This document shows, piece by piece, positions 23,352 to 31,655 of a stretch of 64,000 nt of DNA. The notes below the pieces were generated by a model. It had not been told where the DNA came from. It saw nothing but the letters and a program-made list of their open reading frames with translations, and did no database searches. The DNA is taken from the NCBI RefSeq assembly GCF_009908295.1, contig NZ_JAAALO010000002.1, positions 657,490-721,489 of the forward strand, read 5' to 3'. The position numbers were made by a program, and so were the translations under genes. The first letter of the stretch is position 1, and each line of letters opens with the position of its first letter. This DNA is from Micromonospora rubida. GTDB lineage: Bacteria > Actinomycetota > Actinomycetes > Mycobacteriales > Micromonosporaceae.

Positions 23352-23452
23352 CACTGAGGGCAACAAAGCCCTCGGTGCCCTGACTCCGCCTGGACGGCAG
23401 CAAGTCCGACCGATCGGCAGGACGCCCTGCCTGGCGGGGTGATACCCCCGCG
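23352..23452 (-). ncRNA. Candidate structured leader RNA upstream of the small secreted peptide
   Basis: Within 100 bp there are four hairpins: a 10-bp stem 23352-23361/23368-23377, GGAC 23392-23395/23404-23407, 23416-23421/23426-23431 and 23434-23440/23444-23451. They sit 70-170 bp upstream of the peptide ATG. The layout is that of a cis-regulatory RNA. Some segments (minus strand GGGCGTCCTGCC, later CAGGCGGAG) recall ydaO-type c-di-AMP riboswitches, which often precede secreted proteins in actinobacteria, but this is a visual impression only. Confidence 0.35.
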
Positions 23453-24065
23453 TTCCCGGGTTCCACGCCCTGCTTCATTTGGCGAACACTCGGACCAAGT
23501 GCGCCAATCACGGAAACACATTGAGTGCGTCTAAAGTCGCATGGCGTTTTACTTCGGGACAGCGCACCACAGTGGAGCAGATATCGAAAGGGACCTTCAT
23601 TTCCCGGACCCCCACCCGGTCGTTCCCCACCCCTGGTCGGCGGTCCGCCCCTTTCAAGGCGCTGACGGGCCATCGACGCGATCGCCCCCGGCCGACTCGA
23701 AAGCCAGGCCGACGGCCGCCGCGCATCCCAGCTCAGCTTCACGACATCGCAGTCTCTCAGTCGTCCTCCGGCATGGGCCGCTGTCTCACCGACGGCTTGG
23801 CTCGGGCGGTCGGGCGTGCACCATCGACGGGCCGCGTGCGCCGTACTGCCGGACTGACCGGCCTCCCCCGTCACCTGCTGATCGTCTCCAGCCGGGCCCG
23901 GACGCTGCCCTTCTCGTCGGCGACACCGACCCGGCCGCCCGACCGGGGGTAGTTCAGGCGCGCGACCGGGTCGAGGTCGGCCAGTCGGCGGTAGGGGTTT
24001 CCCCACCACCGAGATCATGGGTCGCCGTGTGTTCCGGAAACGCCGCCTCGACCAGGCTTTCCGCT
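23453..24065. other. Intergenic region, no gene recognised
   Basis: About 600 bp between the structured leader and the ABC exporter. Open frames run through it on both strands without ribosome-binding sites or family resemblance. It should contain divergent promoters for the peptide (minus) and the exporter (plus); none was convincing. Confidence 0.5.
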
Positions 24066-24818
24066 ATGCGAAACAGCGATGTGACCCCCGCTCGCGGGCC
24101 GGTCGTCGAGGTGCTCGACGTGACGAAGACCTATGCCGGCGGGGGCGGTGTCCGGGCGTTGGACGGCGTGTCGGTCGCCTTCGAGGCCGGTTCGTTCTGC
24201 GCGGTCATGGGCCCGTCGGGCTCGGGGAAGTCGACGCTTCTGCACTGCGCGGCGGGCCTGGATCGGCCGGACAGCGGACGGGTGCTCCTCGCCGGTCAGG
24301 ACATCGGCGGGCTGAGCGAGCCGCGGCTAACCCAGGCACGGCGGCAGCGGGTCGGGTTCGTCTTCCAGTCGTACAACCTGATGGACTCGCTGTCGGTCTG
24401 GCACAACGTCCTGCTGCCGCAGCGGCTGGCCGGGGTACGACCGGACCGGGACTGGGCGCGGGAGGTGATGTGCCGCGTCGGGCTCACCGGACGGGAGAAC
24501 GACCGGCCCGGCCAACTGTCCGGCGGTCAGCGGCAGCGCGTCGCGCTCGCCCGTGCCCTGGCCGGCCGGCCGGAGGTCATCTTCGCCGACGAGCCGACCG
24601 GGGCGCTGGACCTGTCGACCGGCCGCGAGGTGCTCGGGCTGCTGCGCGAAGCGGTGGACGGCATCGGCACGACGATCGTCATGGTGACGCACGACCCGGC
24701 CGCGGCGGCGTGGGCCGACCGCGCGGTGTTCCTCGCCGACGGGCGGATCGTCACGGAGCTCGCCGACCCGACCGCCGAGAAGGTCGCGGCGCAGATGATG
24801 GCGGTGACCGTCCGATGA
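24066..24818 (+). CDS. ABC transporter ATP-binding protein, MacB/LolD type
   Basis: 250 residues. Walker A (MGPSGSGKSTLLHCAAGLD), Q-loop (FVFQSYNLMDSLSV), signature LSGGQRQRVALARAL, Walker B (VIFADEPTGALD) and H-loop (VMVTHD) are all canonical for the MacB/LolD/FtsE class, which powers mechanotransmission or export of peptides and lipids rather than substrate import. The ATG at 24066 starts MRNSDVTPARGPVVEVLDV; a GTG at 24081 is an alternative. It overlaps the permease by 4 bp (ATGA). Confidence 0.92.
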   Translation: MRNSDVTPARGPVVEVLDVTKTYAGGGGVRALDGVSVAFEAGSFCAVMGPSGSGKSTLLHCAAGLDRPDSGRVLLAGQDIGGLSEPRLTQARRQRVGFVFQSYNLMDSLSVWHNVLLPQRLAGVRPDRDWAREVMCRVGLTGRENDRPGQLSGGQRQRVALARALAGRPEVIFADEPTGALDLSTGREVLGLLREAVDGIGTTIVMVTHDPAAAAWADRAVFLADGRIVTELADPTAEKVAAQMMAVTVR

Positions 24819-27349
24819 TCCGGCTCGCTCTCGGCACCCTGCGCCAGCACCGCGGCGCCTACGCCGGCACGTTCTTCGCGGCGCTGCTGGCCGTGGCCCT
24901 GCTCGCCGGCGGCGGTCTGCTGCTCGCCTCCGTGCTCACCGCGAAGCCGCCGGCCGACCGGTTCGCGGCAGCGCCGATCGTCGTGTCGGGCGACCGCGAC
25001 GTCACCCTCGAGATGGTCACCACCAAGCAGAAGAAGGACAAGGTCAAGCGCAAGGTCAAGTCCGAGCGGCTCACCGGTGCCGGCTCGCTGCCGGCGGACC
25101 TCGTCGGCCGGCTGGGCAACCTTCCGGGTGTCGCGGCCGCGGTCGCGGACGTCGCCTTCCCGGTCCAGGCGGATACGCCGGACGGACGTCAACTGCGTGG
25201 TGCCGACGACGCTCCCGTGATCGGACACGGGTGGGCCTCCGCGCCGCTGACCCCGTACTCACTGCGCACCGGCGAGTCACCCGGTTCGGGCCAGGTCGTC
25301 ATCGACGCCGATCTTGCCAACCGCTCGGGAACCACGGTGGGCGGACGTCTCGTCGTCACCACGAAGACCGGCGTCCGCACCATGTTCGTGTCCGGTGTCG
25401 CCGCACCGGCCGGGCGGGACGGGCTGCCCGCCCAGGGCGCGCTGTTCGTCGCCGACAGCGAGGTGGCATCGGTGTCGGGGCTGTCCGGCCCGACCGCGGT
25501 GGCCGTCCTGGCCAGACCCGGCACCGACCCGGTCGCGCTCCGCAATGCCGTCGAAGGGGTCGCCGGGGAAGCGCCCGTGCTCACCGGCGCCGACCGGGTC
25601 CGGGCCGACCTGCCCGGCGCCCTGCCGGACTACATCGGTCCCATCTCGATCTTCGGCTTCGTCATCGGCATCACGGCGTTCGCGGCCGTCTTCGTCCTCA
25701 CGGGCACGGTCACGCTCGGCGTACGCCAGCGCCTGCGCGAGCTGGCACTGCTGCGCACCGCCGGCGCGACCCCCGGTCAGCTGCGCCGCCTCCTCGGCGT
25801 GGAAAGCCTCCTGCTCGCCGGGGTCGCCGCGCTGCCGGGCGCGCCGCTGGGTGTGGTGTTCGCCCACGTGGTGGCCGCCCGGTTCCGGGAGCTGGGCGCG
25901 GTGCCGGCCCAGTTCGTCGTACGGACCAACGTGATCGTACTCATCGCCGCCACGGCGGCCGGGATGCTGGTGACCTTCGTCGGTGCCCGGATCGCCGGCC
26001 GCCGAGCGGTGCGGATCGCCCCGACGCAGGCACTCGCCGAGACCGCGAACGCACCGACCGGTGGGTTCGCCCTGCGGACCGCCGTCGCGGTGGTGACCAC
26101 GGCCGGCGCGATCGCCCTGCTCGTCTTCGTTCCGCTCGACGGGCCGCTCGGGATGGGCATGAGCTTCGTGTCGTCCGCCCTGTTGCTGTGCACGGTCGCG
26201 GCCCTGGGCCCGCTGCTGGTCCGGGTGCTGACGGCGCCGGTGTCCCGCCTCGTCGGCGCCGGCGGCGCGATCGGCTGGCTGGCCGGCCTGGTCACCCGGG
26301 CCGAGCGGCGACGGGTCGCGGCGGTCGCGGTCCCGCTCGTGCTCATGTTCGCGATCAACGCCACCATGCTGCTCAACAGCGCCCTGCTGGACGAACTGAC
26401 CGCGCAGGAGCAGGCGGACCGGACGGCAGCCGCGACGGCGCAGGTGACCGCACCGGGCGGGCTTCCGCTCAGTACCGTCGAAGGGCTCGTCGCTCTCGAC
26501 GGGGTGACCGGCGCGTCGGCGACGTTGCCGACGCGGGCGATCGTCGAGCAGGGTGGCAAGCCCGAGGACTACGTGGCGCAGGGTCTGCTGGTCGCCGGCA
26601 CCGAGGCGGCGCTCGATCTCGATCTCCGCGCCGGGACGCTGCCGGGCACGGGCACGTTCGCCGCCAGCGAGTACGTGACCGGCCAGTACGGCTGGCGGGT
26701 GGGCGACGACGTGCGGATCTGGCTCGCCGACGGCCACCATGTCCAGCTGCGCCTCGCCGGGGTGTACGCCCGCGCCCGGGGCTTCGGCGACCTGGCGCTC
26801 CCCGCGGACCTGGTGGCGGCACACGACCCGCGCGGACTGGTCAGCACGGTCGGGCTGCGCTACCACGGCGACGTACCGGACCGGATCGCCGCCTCGTGGC
26901 CCGGCCTGCGGCTGACCCCCACGCTCGGTGCGGCACCCGCCGGTGACGCGCAGAACCAGCAGGGCGCCTGGGAGCTCATGGTCATCATCTCCCTCGGCTT
27001 CACGGCGATCGCGGTCGTCAACACCTTCGCCATCGCCACCGCCGCGCGCCGCCGCGAGTTCGCCGACCTGCGGATGGCCGGGGCGACGACCGGGCAGCTC
27101 CACCGGCTCGCCGGACGCGAGGCGATGATCACGGTCACCGTCGGGCTCGTGCTGGGCGTCCTGGTCACCGCGATCGTGGTCGGCGCGTTCAGTACCGCGC
27201 AGGACGGCACGTTGCGGGTGTTCGTCGACGCTGGCACGTACGCGGGGATGCTCGGCGGTGTCACGGCACTGGGACTGGTCGCGGGTGCCGTGCCGGCCCG
27301 GGTCCTGCTTGGGCGGCGCAGCCTGCCGGCCCTGAGCGACGGGCGCTGA
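24815..27349 (+). CDS. FtsX-like ABC transporter permease
   Basis: 844 residues with two FtsX-type modules: an N-terminal helix (GTFFAALLAVALLAGGGLL), a large extracellular domain to about residue 270, a three-helix bundle (ISIFGFVIGITAFAAVFVL onward), a central linker pair of helices, a second extracellular domain (about 520-720) and a final three-helix bundle. RQRLRELALLRTAGATPGQL and RRREFADLRMAGATTGQL are the twin conserved loops of this family. It is coupled to the ATPase and followed 110 bp later by a two-component system, an arrangement typical of antimicrobial peptide sensing and resistance exporters. The substrate is not known. Confidence 0.92.
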   Translation: MIRLALGTLRQHRGAYAGTFFAALLAVALLAGGGLLLASVLTAKPPADRFAAAPIVVSGDRDVTLEMVTTKQKKDKVKRKVKSERLTGAGSLPADLVGRLGNLPGVAAAVADVAFPVQADTPDGRQLRGADDAPVIGHGWASAPLTPYSLRTGESPGSGQVVIDADLANRSGTTVGGRLVVTTKTGVRTMFVSGVAAPAGRDGLPAQGALFVADSEVASVSGLSGPTAVAVLARPGTDPVALRNAVEGVAGEAPVLTGADRVRADLPGALPDYIGPISIFGFVIGITAFAAVFVLTGTVTLGVRQRLRELALLRTAGATPGQLRRLLGVESLLLAGVAALPGAPLGVVFAHVVAARFRELGAVPAQFVVRTNVIVLIAATAAGMLVTFVGARIAGRRAVRIAPTQALAETANAPTGGFALRTAVAVVTTAGAIALLVFVPLDGPLGMGMSFVSSALLLCTVAALGPLLVRVLTAPVSRLVGAGGAIGWLAGLVTRAERRRVAAVAVPLVLMFAINATMLLNSALLDELTAQEQADRTAAATAQVTAPGGLPLSTVEGLVALDGVTGASATLPTRAIVEQGGKPEDYVAQGLLVAGTEAALDLDLRAGTLPGTGTFAASEYVTGQYGWRVGDDVRIWLADGHHVQLRLAGVYARARGFGDLALPADLVAAHDPRGLVSTVGLRYHGDVPDRIAASWPGLRLTPTLGAAPAGDAQNQQGAWELMVIISLGFTAIAVVNTFAIATAARRREFADLRMAGATTGQLHRLAGREAMITVTVGLVLGVLVTAIVVGAFSTAQDGTLRVFVDAGTYAGMLGGVTALGLVAGAVPARVLLGRRSLPALSDGR

Positions 27350-27459
27350 CCGTACTCACGGCCGGATCGCCGCTCGGACCCGTCCTCCGGATCGCCGAGG
27401 GCCGGGTCCGGTCGGCGGCCGCCGTCCGGTGCCTGCGCGCCGCCGGTACGATCGCCGCG

Positions 27460-28677
27460 ATGATCCGCACAACGGCGTCGGCGCTGGCGTACCTGGTCAG
27501 CAGCCTCGTCGCCGGTGTCGTCGGCCTGGCCTGGGCCCTGGCGTCCACCCTCGGCGTCGGTCTGCTGGCGATCACACAGCTCGGCGGCCCGGCGTTCCTC
27601 GGCGCCGCCTGGGTGACCCGGCACCTCGCGGACCTGGAGCGGCACCGGGCCCGTTGGGTGCTCGGAACCGCGATCGCCGCGCCGTACCTGCCGATCGAGG
27701 GCGGCACCGTCCGGCAGCGGGTCAGCGCGGTCGCCGTACAACCGGCCACCTGGCGCGACGTGGCCTGGCTGCTCGCGCTGTTTCCGCTGGGCCTGGCAGG
27801 CGGGATCGCCGCCATGGTGGTCACCGTCGTCGATCTCGCCGCCGTCGTGGCGCCGGCATGGGCGTGGGCGGTGCCGAACCCGCACGCACCGTTCCCGATG
27901 CGTCCGCTCATGACGACGGTGTCGGGCCGGTTCGGCCTGACCGTCCTCGGCGTGCTGCTGTTGCCGGTCACCGCGTGGTTCCTGCGGACCGCCGGACTGG
28001 CCCAGGCCCGTGCGGCCCGGGCCCTCCTGGCGCCCGGCGCACACCGGCACCTGGTCGAGGAAGCCGACCGCCTCGCGCAGACCCGCCGTCGGGTCGTCGA
28101 TGCCCAGGCGGCGGAGCTGCGTCGGATCGAGCGGGACCTGCACGACGGCGCCCAGGCCCGGATCGTGGCCGCCGGCATGACGCTGGCACTGGCCGCCCGC
28201 AAGCTGCGCAACGGTGCGGCCGCCGCATCCGACGTCGACCTCGCCCGCCGGCAGCTCGACGACGCCCTCACCGAGCTGCGCCGGCTGGTACGCGGCATCC
28301 ATCCACCGATCCTCACCGACCGGGGGCTGCACGCCGCTGTCGCCGCCCTGGCCGGCGACAGCCCACTCGCCGTCGAGATTCGGGGCGCCCCGGACGACCG
28401 CTACCCGCCGGCGGTCGAGTCGGCGGCCTACTTCGTCATCGCCGAGGGTCTCGCCAATGCGGGCAAACACGCCGACGCCCGGACCTGCGTCGTCACCCTC
28501 GCCCGAACCGCCGGCACGGTCACCGTCACGCTCGCCGACGACGGACAGGGCGGCGCCGACCCGTCCGGCTCCGGGCTCGACGGTCTGCGCCGCCGCGTCG
28601 AGGCACTCGACGGCCGGCTCACCATCACCAGTCCACCCGGCGGTCCCACCGTCCTGTCCGCGGAGCTGCCCCACTGA
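27460..28677 (+). CDS. NarL-family sensor histidine kinase
   Basis: 405 residues. Four membrane segments in residues 8-180 belong to a sensor region of the type common in actinobacterial kinases, followed by the HisKA_3 dimerisation helix (ELRRIERDLHDGAQARIV) with phospho-acceptor His228, then an HATPase domain (N box EGLANAGKHADA, G box DDGQGG and GSGLDGL). The stop overlaps the start of the response regulator (TGATG). It presumably senses an envelope signal and controls the adjacent ABC exporter. Confidence 0.93.
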   Translation: MIRTTASALAYLVSSLVAGVVGLAWALASTLGVGLLAITQLGGPAFLGAAWVTRHLADLERHRARWVLGTAIAAPYLPIEGGTVRQRVSAVAVQPATWRDVAWLLALFPLGLAGGIAAMVVTVVDLAAVVAPAWAWAVPNPHAPFPMRPLMTTVSGRFGLTVLGVLLLPVTAWFLRTAGLAQARAARALLAPGAHRHLVEEADRLAQTRRRVVDAQAAELRRIERDLHDGAQARIVAAGMTLALAARKLRNGAAAASDVDLARRQLDDALTELRRLVRGIHPPILTDRGLHAAVAALAGDSPLAVEIRGAPDDRYPPAVESAAYFVIAEGLANAGKHADARTCVVTLARTAGTVTVTLADDGQGGADPSGSGLDGLRRRVEALDGRLTITSPPGGPTVLSAELPH

Positions 28678-29321
28678 TGCGCATCGTGATCGCCGAGGAC
28701 CTGCTGCTGCTCCGGGAGGGCATGGTGCGGCTGCTGACCGACACGGGCCACACCGTCGTCGCCGCCGTCGACACCGCACCCGACCTGCTGGCGGCCGTCA
28801 CCGAACACCGACCCGACCTGTCCATCGTCGACGTTCGGCTGCCACCCGGCTTCCGCGACGAGGGACTCCGCGCCGCTCTGACGCTGCGTGCCACGGACCC
28901 GGACACCAAGGTGCTCATCGTCTCCCAGTACGTCGAACGGGCCTACGCCGTGGAACTGCTCGCCGACGGCCGGGGCGGTGTCGGCTACCTCCTCAAGGAC
29001 CGCGTGACCGCCCTCGATGATTTCCTTGACGCGGTGGAACGGGTTTCCAACGGTGGCACCGCCCTGGACCCGGAGGTGGTGCGGCAACTGTTCACCCGCA
29101 ACAGCCGCAACCACGGGGTCGACGGGCTCACCGCACGGGAACGGGAGGTGCTCGGCCTCATGGCCCAGGGCCTGTCCAACGCGGCCATCTGCGCGGCGCT
29201 CGTCCTGGCGCCGGTGTCGGTGGAGAAGCACATCACCAACATCTTCGCCAAGCTCGGCCTGCCGCCGGCCGAGGACGCCAACCGGCGTGTCCGTGCGGTC
29301 CTCGCCTACCTCAACCACTAG
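28677..29321 (+). CDS. LuxR/NarL-family response regulator
   Basis: 214 residues. The receiver domain has the acidic pair (AED), phospho-acceptor Asp52 in IVDVRLP and Lys of LLKD. A C-terminal LuxR-type helix-turn-helix follows (LTAREREVLGLMAQGLSNAAIC ... SVEKHITNIFAKLGL, quoted in parts). It is translationally coupled to the kinase, which it overlaps by one base. Confidence 0.94.
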   Translation: MRIVIAEDLLLLREGMVRLLTDTGHTVVAAVDTAPDLLAAVTEHRPDLSIVDVRLPPGFRDEGLRAALTLRATDPDTKVLIVSQYVERAYAVELLADGRGGVGYLLKDRVTALDDFLDAVERVSNGGTALDPEVVRQLFTRNSRNHGVDGLTAREREVLGLMAQGLSNAAICAALVLAPVSVEKHITNIFAKLGLPPAEDANRRVRAVLAYLNH

Positions 29322-29584
29322 CGGCTCCCACAGCCCACCGCTTCATCGAAATTTTCTGGTGCTGACCCCTCGCACCTGCCCTCGCAGAGCGGATTCCTGG
29401 ACGTAACGTATTTGCCGATCGACCCCTACGTCGCCAGTAGCGCGACCCGGACGCCGGTCTTCACCGTGGTGCCCGTCGGCGCACGGCGGTAGTGGAACGC
29501 ACCGGCGAGCCCACCCGCTCACCGGTGCGCCAGCCGTCCTGACTGCGCTGAAGCGACAGGCTAATCCGCAGCGTCGCCCCAGGT
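29322..29584. other. Intergenic stretch after the response regulator
   Basis: No gene, repeat or tRNA fragment was recognised. It continues into the repeated sequence that flanks the integrated element. Confidence 0.5.
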
Positions 29585-29907
29585 GAGCCGGCCGGCGGCA
29601 AACCGCCCCCCGGTTTGCCTTCGGAGCCGGACCGCCGCCCCGAGCCCGCTGGTCCAGAGCGGCCGATTGCGGACAGGCGGCACGGAAGCCGAACGGGTCG
29701 GCCAAATCACGCCTCAAGCTTCCGACTGCCACGCCAGTCCAACCCCCGGGACTGGCTTGCCACCGGCCCCACCTGCCGCAGGCGAGTCAAACCGGTGCGC
29801 CCCTCAGCCGCCCACAACCAGTCGTCAACGGCTGGAACGAGCCGGACCCCGCCGGACAAACGAAAGCAGCCCCGATCAGCATCTCTGCTGGTCAGGGACC
29901 GTTTTCG
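29585..29907. repeat. Left copy of a long imperfect repeat flanking the att site
   Basis: This stretch resembles 46857-47290. Shared blocks include CTTCCGACTGCC, CGCCAGTCCAACCCC, GGGACTGGCTTGCCACC, GCGCCCCTCAGCCGCCCAC, CAACCAGTCGTC and GATCAGCATCTCTGCTGGTC. The right copy carries an extra segment of roughly 80 bp before CAACCAGTCGTC. Both copies run directly into the 56-bp att repeat. Confidence 0.75.
29874..29893 (-). terminator. Former tRNA-Tyr terminator, left copy
   Basis: An 8-bp stem with a TCTC loop and one wobble pair lies 22 bp beyond the 3' end of the tRNA-Tyr fragment. The identical 20-bp hairpin follows the intact tRNA-Tyr at 47257-47276. Confidence 0.55.
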
Positions 29908-29963
29908 CACCTGGTGGCGGGTGAAGGATTCGAACCTTCGAAGCTTTCGCGACGGATTTACAG
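29908..29963. repeat. attL: 56-bp direct repeat containing the 3' part of tRNA-Tyr
   Basis: Identical to 47291-47346. It covers the last 49 nt of tRNA-Tyr, from the anticodon loop to the discriminator base (29915-29963), plus 7 bp downstream. Identity stops sharply after TTTACAG, where the left copy continues GACGCC and the true tRNA continues TCCGCT. Confidence 0.95.
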
Positions 29964-30059
29964 GACGCCCGTGATCTCACTGCGATCGGTGGCGCTGAGC
30001 TGCTACTTCTTGTCGCCAAGCCCGAGCCATCCGACCAGCCGCCCGCCATCTGCCCATGC

Positions 30060-31346
30060 TCACAGGAACAGCCCGTCGGGAGGATAGGCAACAGGCAAAG
30101 CGACGAACTCGAACGGCAGGACGATAGCCGCCCTATCAAGCCGCACCTGCCCCCCACTGAATCTCGTCCCGTCGAAGGAGACCTCCCCGCCACTGAACTC
30201 CGCCCCATCGAAGACCACCCGCCCGCCACTGAACGCCGCCACGAAGAAGGAGACCCGCCCACCACTGAACCTCGCCCATTGGAAGGACACCACCGCGCCA
30301 CTGAACTTCGCCTCGAGGAAGACCACCCGCCCGCCACTGAATCTCGTCCCGTCGAAGGAGACCTCCCCGCCACTGAACTCCGCCCCCTCGAAGGACACCT
30401 CCCCGCCACTGAACTCCGCCCCGCCGAAGGACACCTCCCCGCCACTGAACTCCGCCCCGCCGAAGGACACCTCCCCGCCACTGAACTCCGCCCCGCCGAA
30501 GGACACCTCCCCGCCACTGAACTCCGCCCCGCCGAAGGACACCAACCCGCCACTGAACCTCGCACCGTCGAAGGACACCAACCCGCCACTGAACTCCGCC
30601 CCGCGGAAGGACACCAACCCGCCACTGAACCTCGCACCGTCGAAGGACACCAACCCGCCACTGAACTCCGCACCGCGGAAGGACACCAACCCGCCACTGA
30701 ACTCCGCCCCGCGGAAGGACACCAACCCGCCACTGAACGTTGCATTTGAAAAGTCGGCACCGTCGAAAACGGCACCAGTGAAGTCAAAGTCGAGGCCGCC
30801 CCAGGATGTTGTTTCCTCCGCAGAACTTAGATGGCTGCCGATGAGTCGGGTAACCGTATGACGCACCTCTCGCTCCTCCCGAGCGGCCCGGGTCGCCTCC
30901 GCGTCCGCGATCGGCACTTGGTCGTCAGCCTGCGTTGGCCCCTCGCTCAGAGTCTTTGGCGGCGGCGTGTAGGGCAATCGGAGGTACCCGCAGAGGACGT
31001 CGATGCAGGTCTGCCGCCCCTCCCGCCAGTCATCTGCGAGACCAGCCATGGCGTAAACCCCGGCCAGTCGGACCGCCGCCTTCTCCGACCCGAGCTGCTC
31101 GGACGCCTTGGCGAAGCGTTCGTTGAACAGGCGGACAACGTTGCGGTCAGTCTCGACCTTTGCCCGTTCGTCGGCCGCCTCTGCGAGAGCCTTGGTCACT
31201 TCGGCACGCAGATCAGCGGCCTGCGCCAGTTGATGAGCGAATTCCGCCAGCGCGTTCGTGTGCTCCGCTACCCGCTGCCGACGGTAGGCGACCACCAAGG
31301 CGGCGACACCACCGATGCCCGCCACAACGGCGAAGACGAGCTTCAA
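30060..31346 (-). CDS. Membrane-anchored pentapeptide-repeat protein with 12-residue tandem units
   Basis: 428 residues. An N-terminal membrane helix (1-20) is followed by a charged helical region (about 25-90) and the segment RFAKASEQLGSEKAAVRLAG, typical of actinobacterial pentapeptide-repeat proteins. Residues 204-407 are seventeen consecutive 12-residue units of consensus FSGGxVSFxGAx, i.e. two pentapeptides (AEFSG and VSFRG type) separated by two residues, predicted to fold as a right-handed beta-helix. The start is a TTG overlapping the stop of an upstream small membrane protein (TTGA). It is cargo between int and attL. Function unknown; inhibitor, immunity or scaffold roles are possible. 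Confidence 0.8.
   Translation of the reverse strand: MKLVFAVVAGIGGVAALVVAYRRQRVAEHTNALAEFAHQLAQAADLRAEVTKALAEAADERAKVETDRNVVRLFNERFAKASEQLGSEKAAVRLAGVYAMAGLADDWREGRQTCIDVLCGYLRLPYTPPPKTLSEGPTQADDQVPIADAEATRAAREEREVRHTVTRLIGSHLSSAEETTSWGGLDFDFTGAVFDGADFSNATFSGGLVSFRGAEFSGGLVSFRGAEFSGGLVSFDGARFSGGLVSFRGAEFSGGLVSFDGARFSGGLVSFGGAEFSGGEVSFGGAEFSGGEVSFGGAEFSGGEVSFGGAEFSGGEVSFEGAEFSGGEVSFDGTRFSGGRVVFLEAKFSGAVVSFQWARFSGGRVSFFVAAFSGGRVVFDGAEFSGGEVSFDGTRFSGGQVRLDRAAIVLPFEFVALPVAYPPDGLFL
30126..30737 (-). repeat. Seventeen 36-bp tandem repeats inside the pentapeptide gene
   Basis: The DNA repeats with a strict 36-bp period, recurring as CCGCCACTGAAC on the plus strand. Central units (about 30370-30720) are nearly identical, while the distal ones (30126-30360) have diverged, which indicates recent expansion by slippage or unequal crossing over in the middle of the array. 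Confidence 0.93.
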
Positions 31347-31588
31347 GAGGTCGAACAGCGTGGCCGCTGTGACGCTTGCACCCGCTCAAGGCCAGGCCAA
31401 CCGGCGAAGCCGAGCGCCGCAGCAATCAGGCCACCGACTAGCAGCAAGGCAGTTGCGACAGCCAAAGCGATTGACCGACGGATACCCCAGAGGCGCAGCT
31501 CTGGCACGCGACTATCACTGGCTGGAATCGAACCAACCGTGACGCGGACCTCGGACCGGGTTGAGTCATGCGGTGCGGGCAACTCCAC
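31343..31588 (-). CDS. Small membrane protein coupled to the pentapeptide-repeat protein
   Basis: 81 residues with one strong membrane helix (SIALAVATALLLVGGLIAAAL) and hydrophilic ends. AAGGAGG sits directly before the GTG at 31588, close enough that the TTG two codons later may be the real start. Its stop overlaps the TTG of the next gene by 4 bp, so the two are translationally coupled. No family was recognised. Confidence 0.55.
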   Translation of the reverse strand: MELPAPHDSTRSEVRVTVGSIPASDSRVPELRLWGIRRSIALAVATALLLVGGLIAAALGFAGWPGLERVQASQRPRCSTS

Positions 31589-31655
31589 CCCCTCCTTTTA
31601 GCGCACCTCGTCCACAACAGTTCTCAGCGGGACGCTGTCCAGGCCAACAACAACG

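Noticed and set aside
23350..23460. Considered as SRP RNA or 6C RNA
   Set aside because: The GGTCAGG...GGAAGG...AGCAGC core of SRP RNA is absent, and no loops of six cytosines are present.
23541..24065. N-terminal extension of the ABC ATPase frame
   Set aside because: About 175 upstream codons are Pro/Arg-rich and unlike any ABC protein; the domain starts right after 24066.
25277..27103. 608-codon minus-strand open frame
   Set aside because: Antisense to the FtsX-like permease; Gly/Arg/Asp-rich with no recognisable fold.
29908..29963. Considered as a second tRNA-Tyr gene
   Set aside because: Only the 3' 49 nt are present; the acceptor 5' strand, D arm and part of the anticodon stem are missing, so it is an att remnant.
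30126..30737. Regular 36-bp repeats that could suggest a CRISPR array
   Set aside because: The repeats are contiguous without unique spacers, stay in frame and encode a protein beta-helix; no cas genes nearby.
30279..30749. Plus-strand repetitive open frame (EGHLPATELRP type)
   Set aside because: It is the complement of the pentapeptide-repeat array; the minus-strand frame has a family-like N-terminal domain, a membrane helix and a coupled neighbour.
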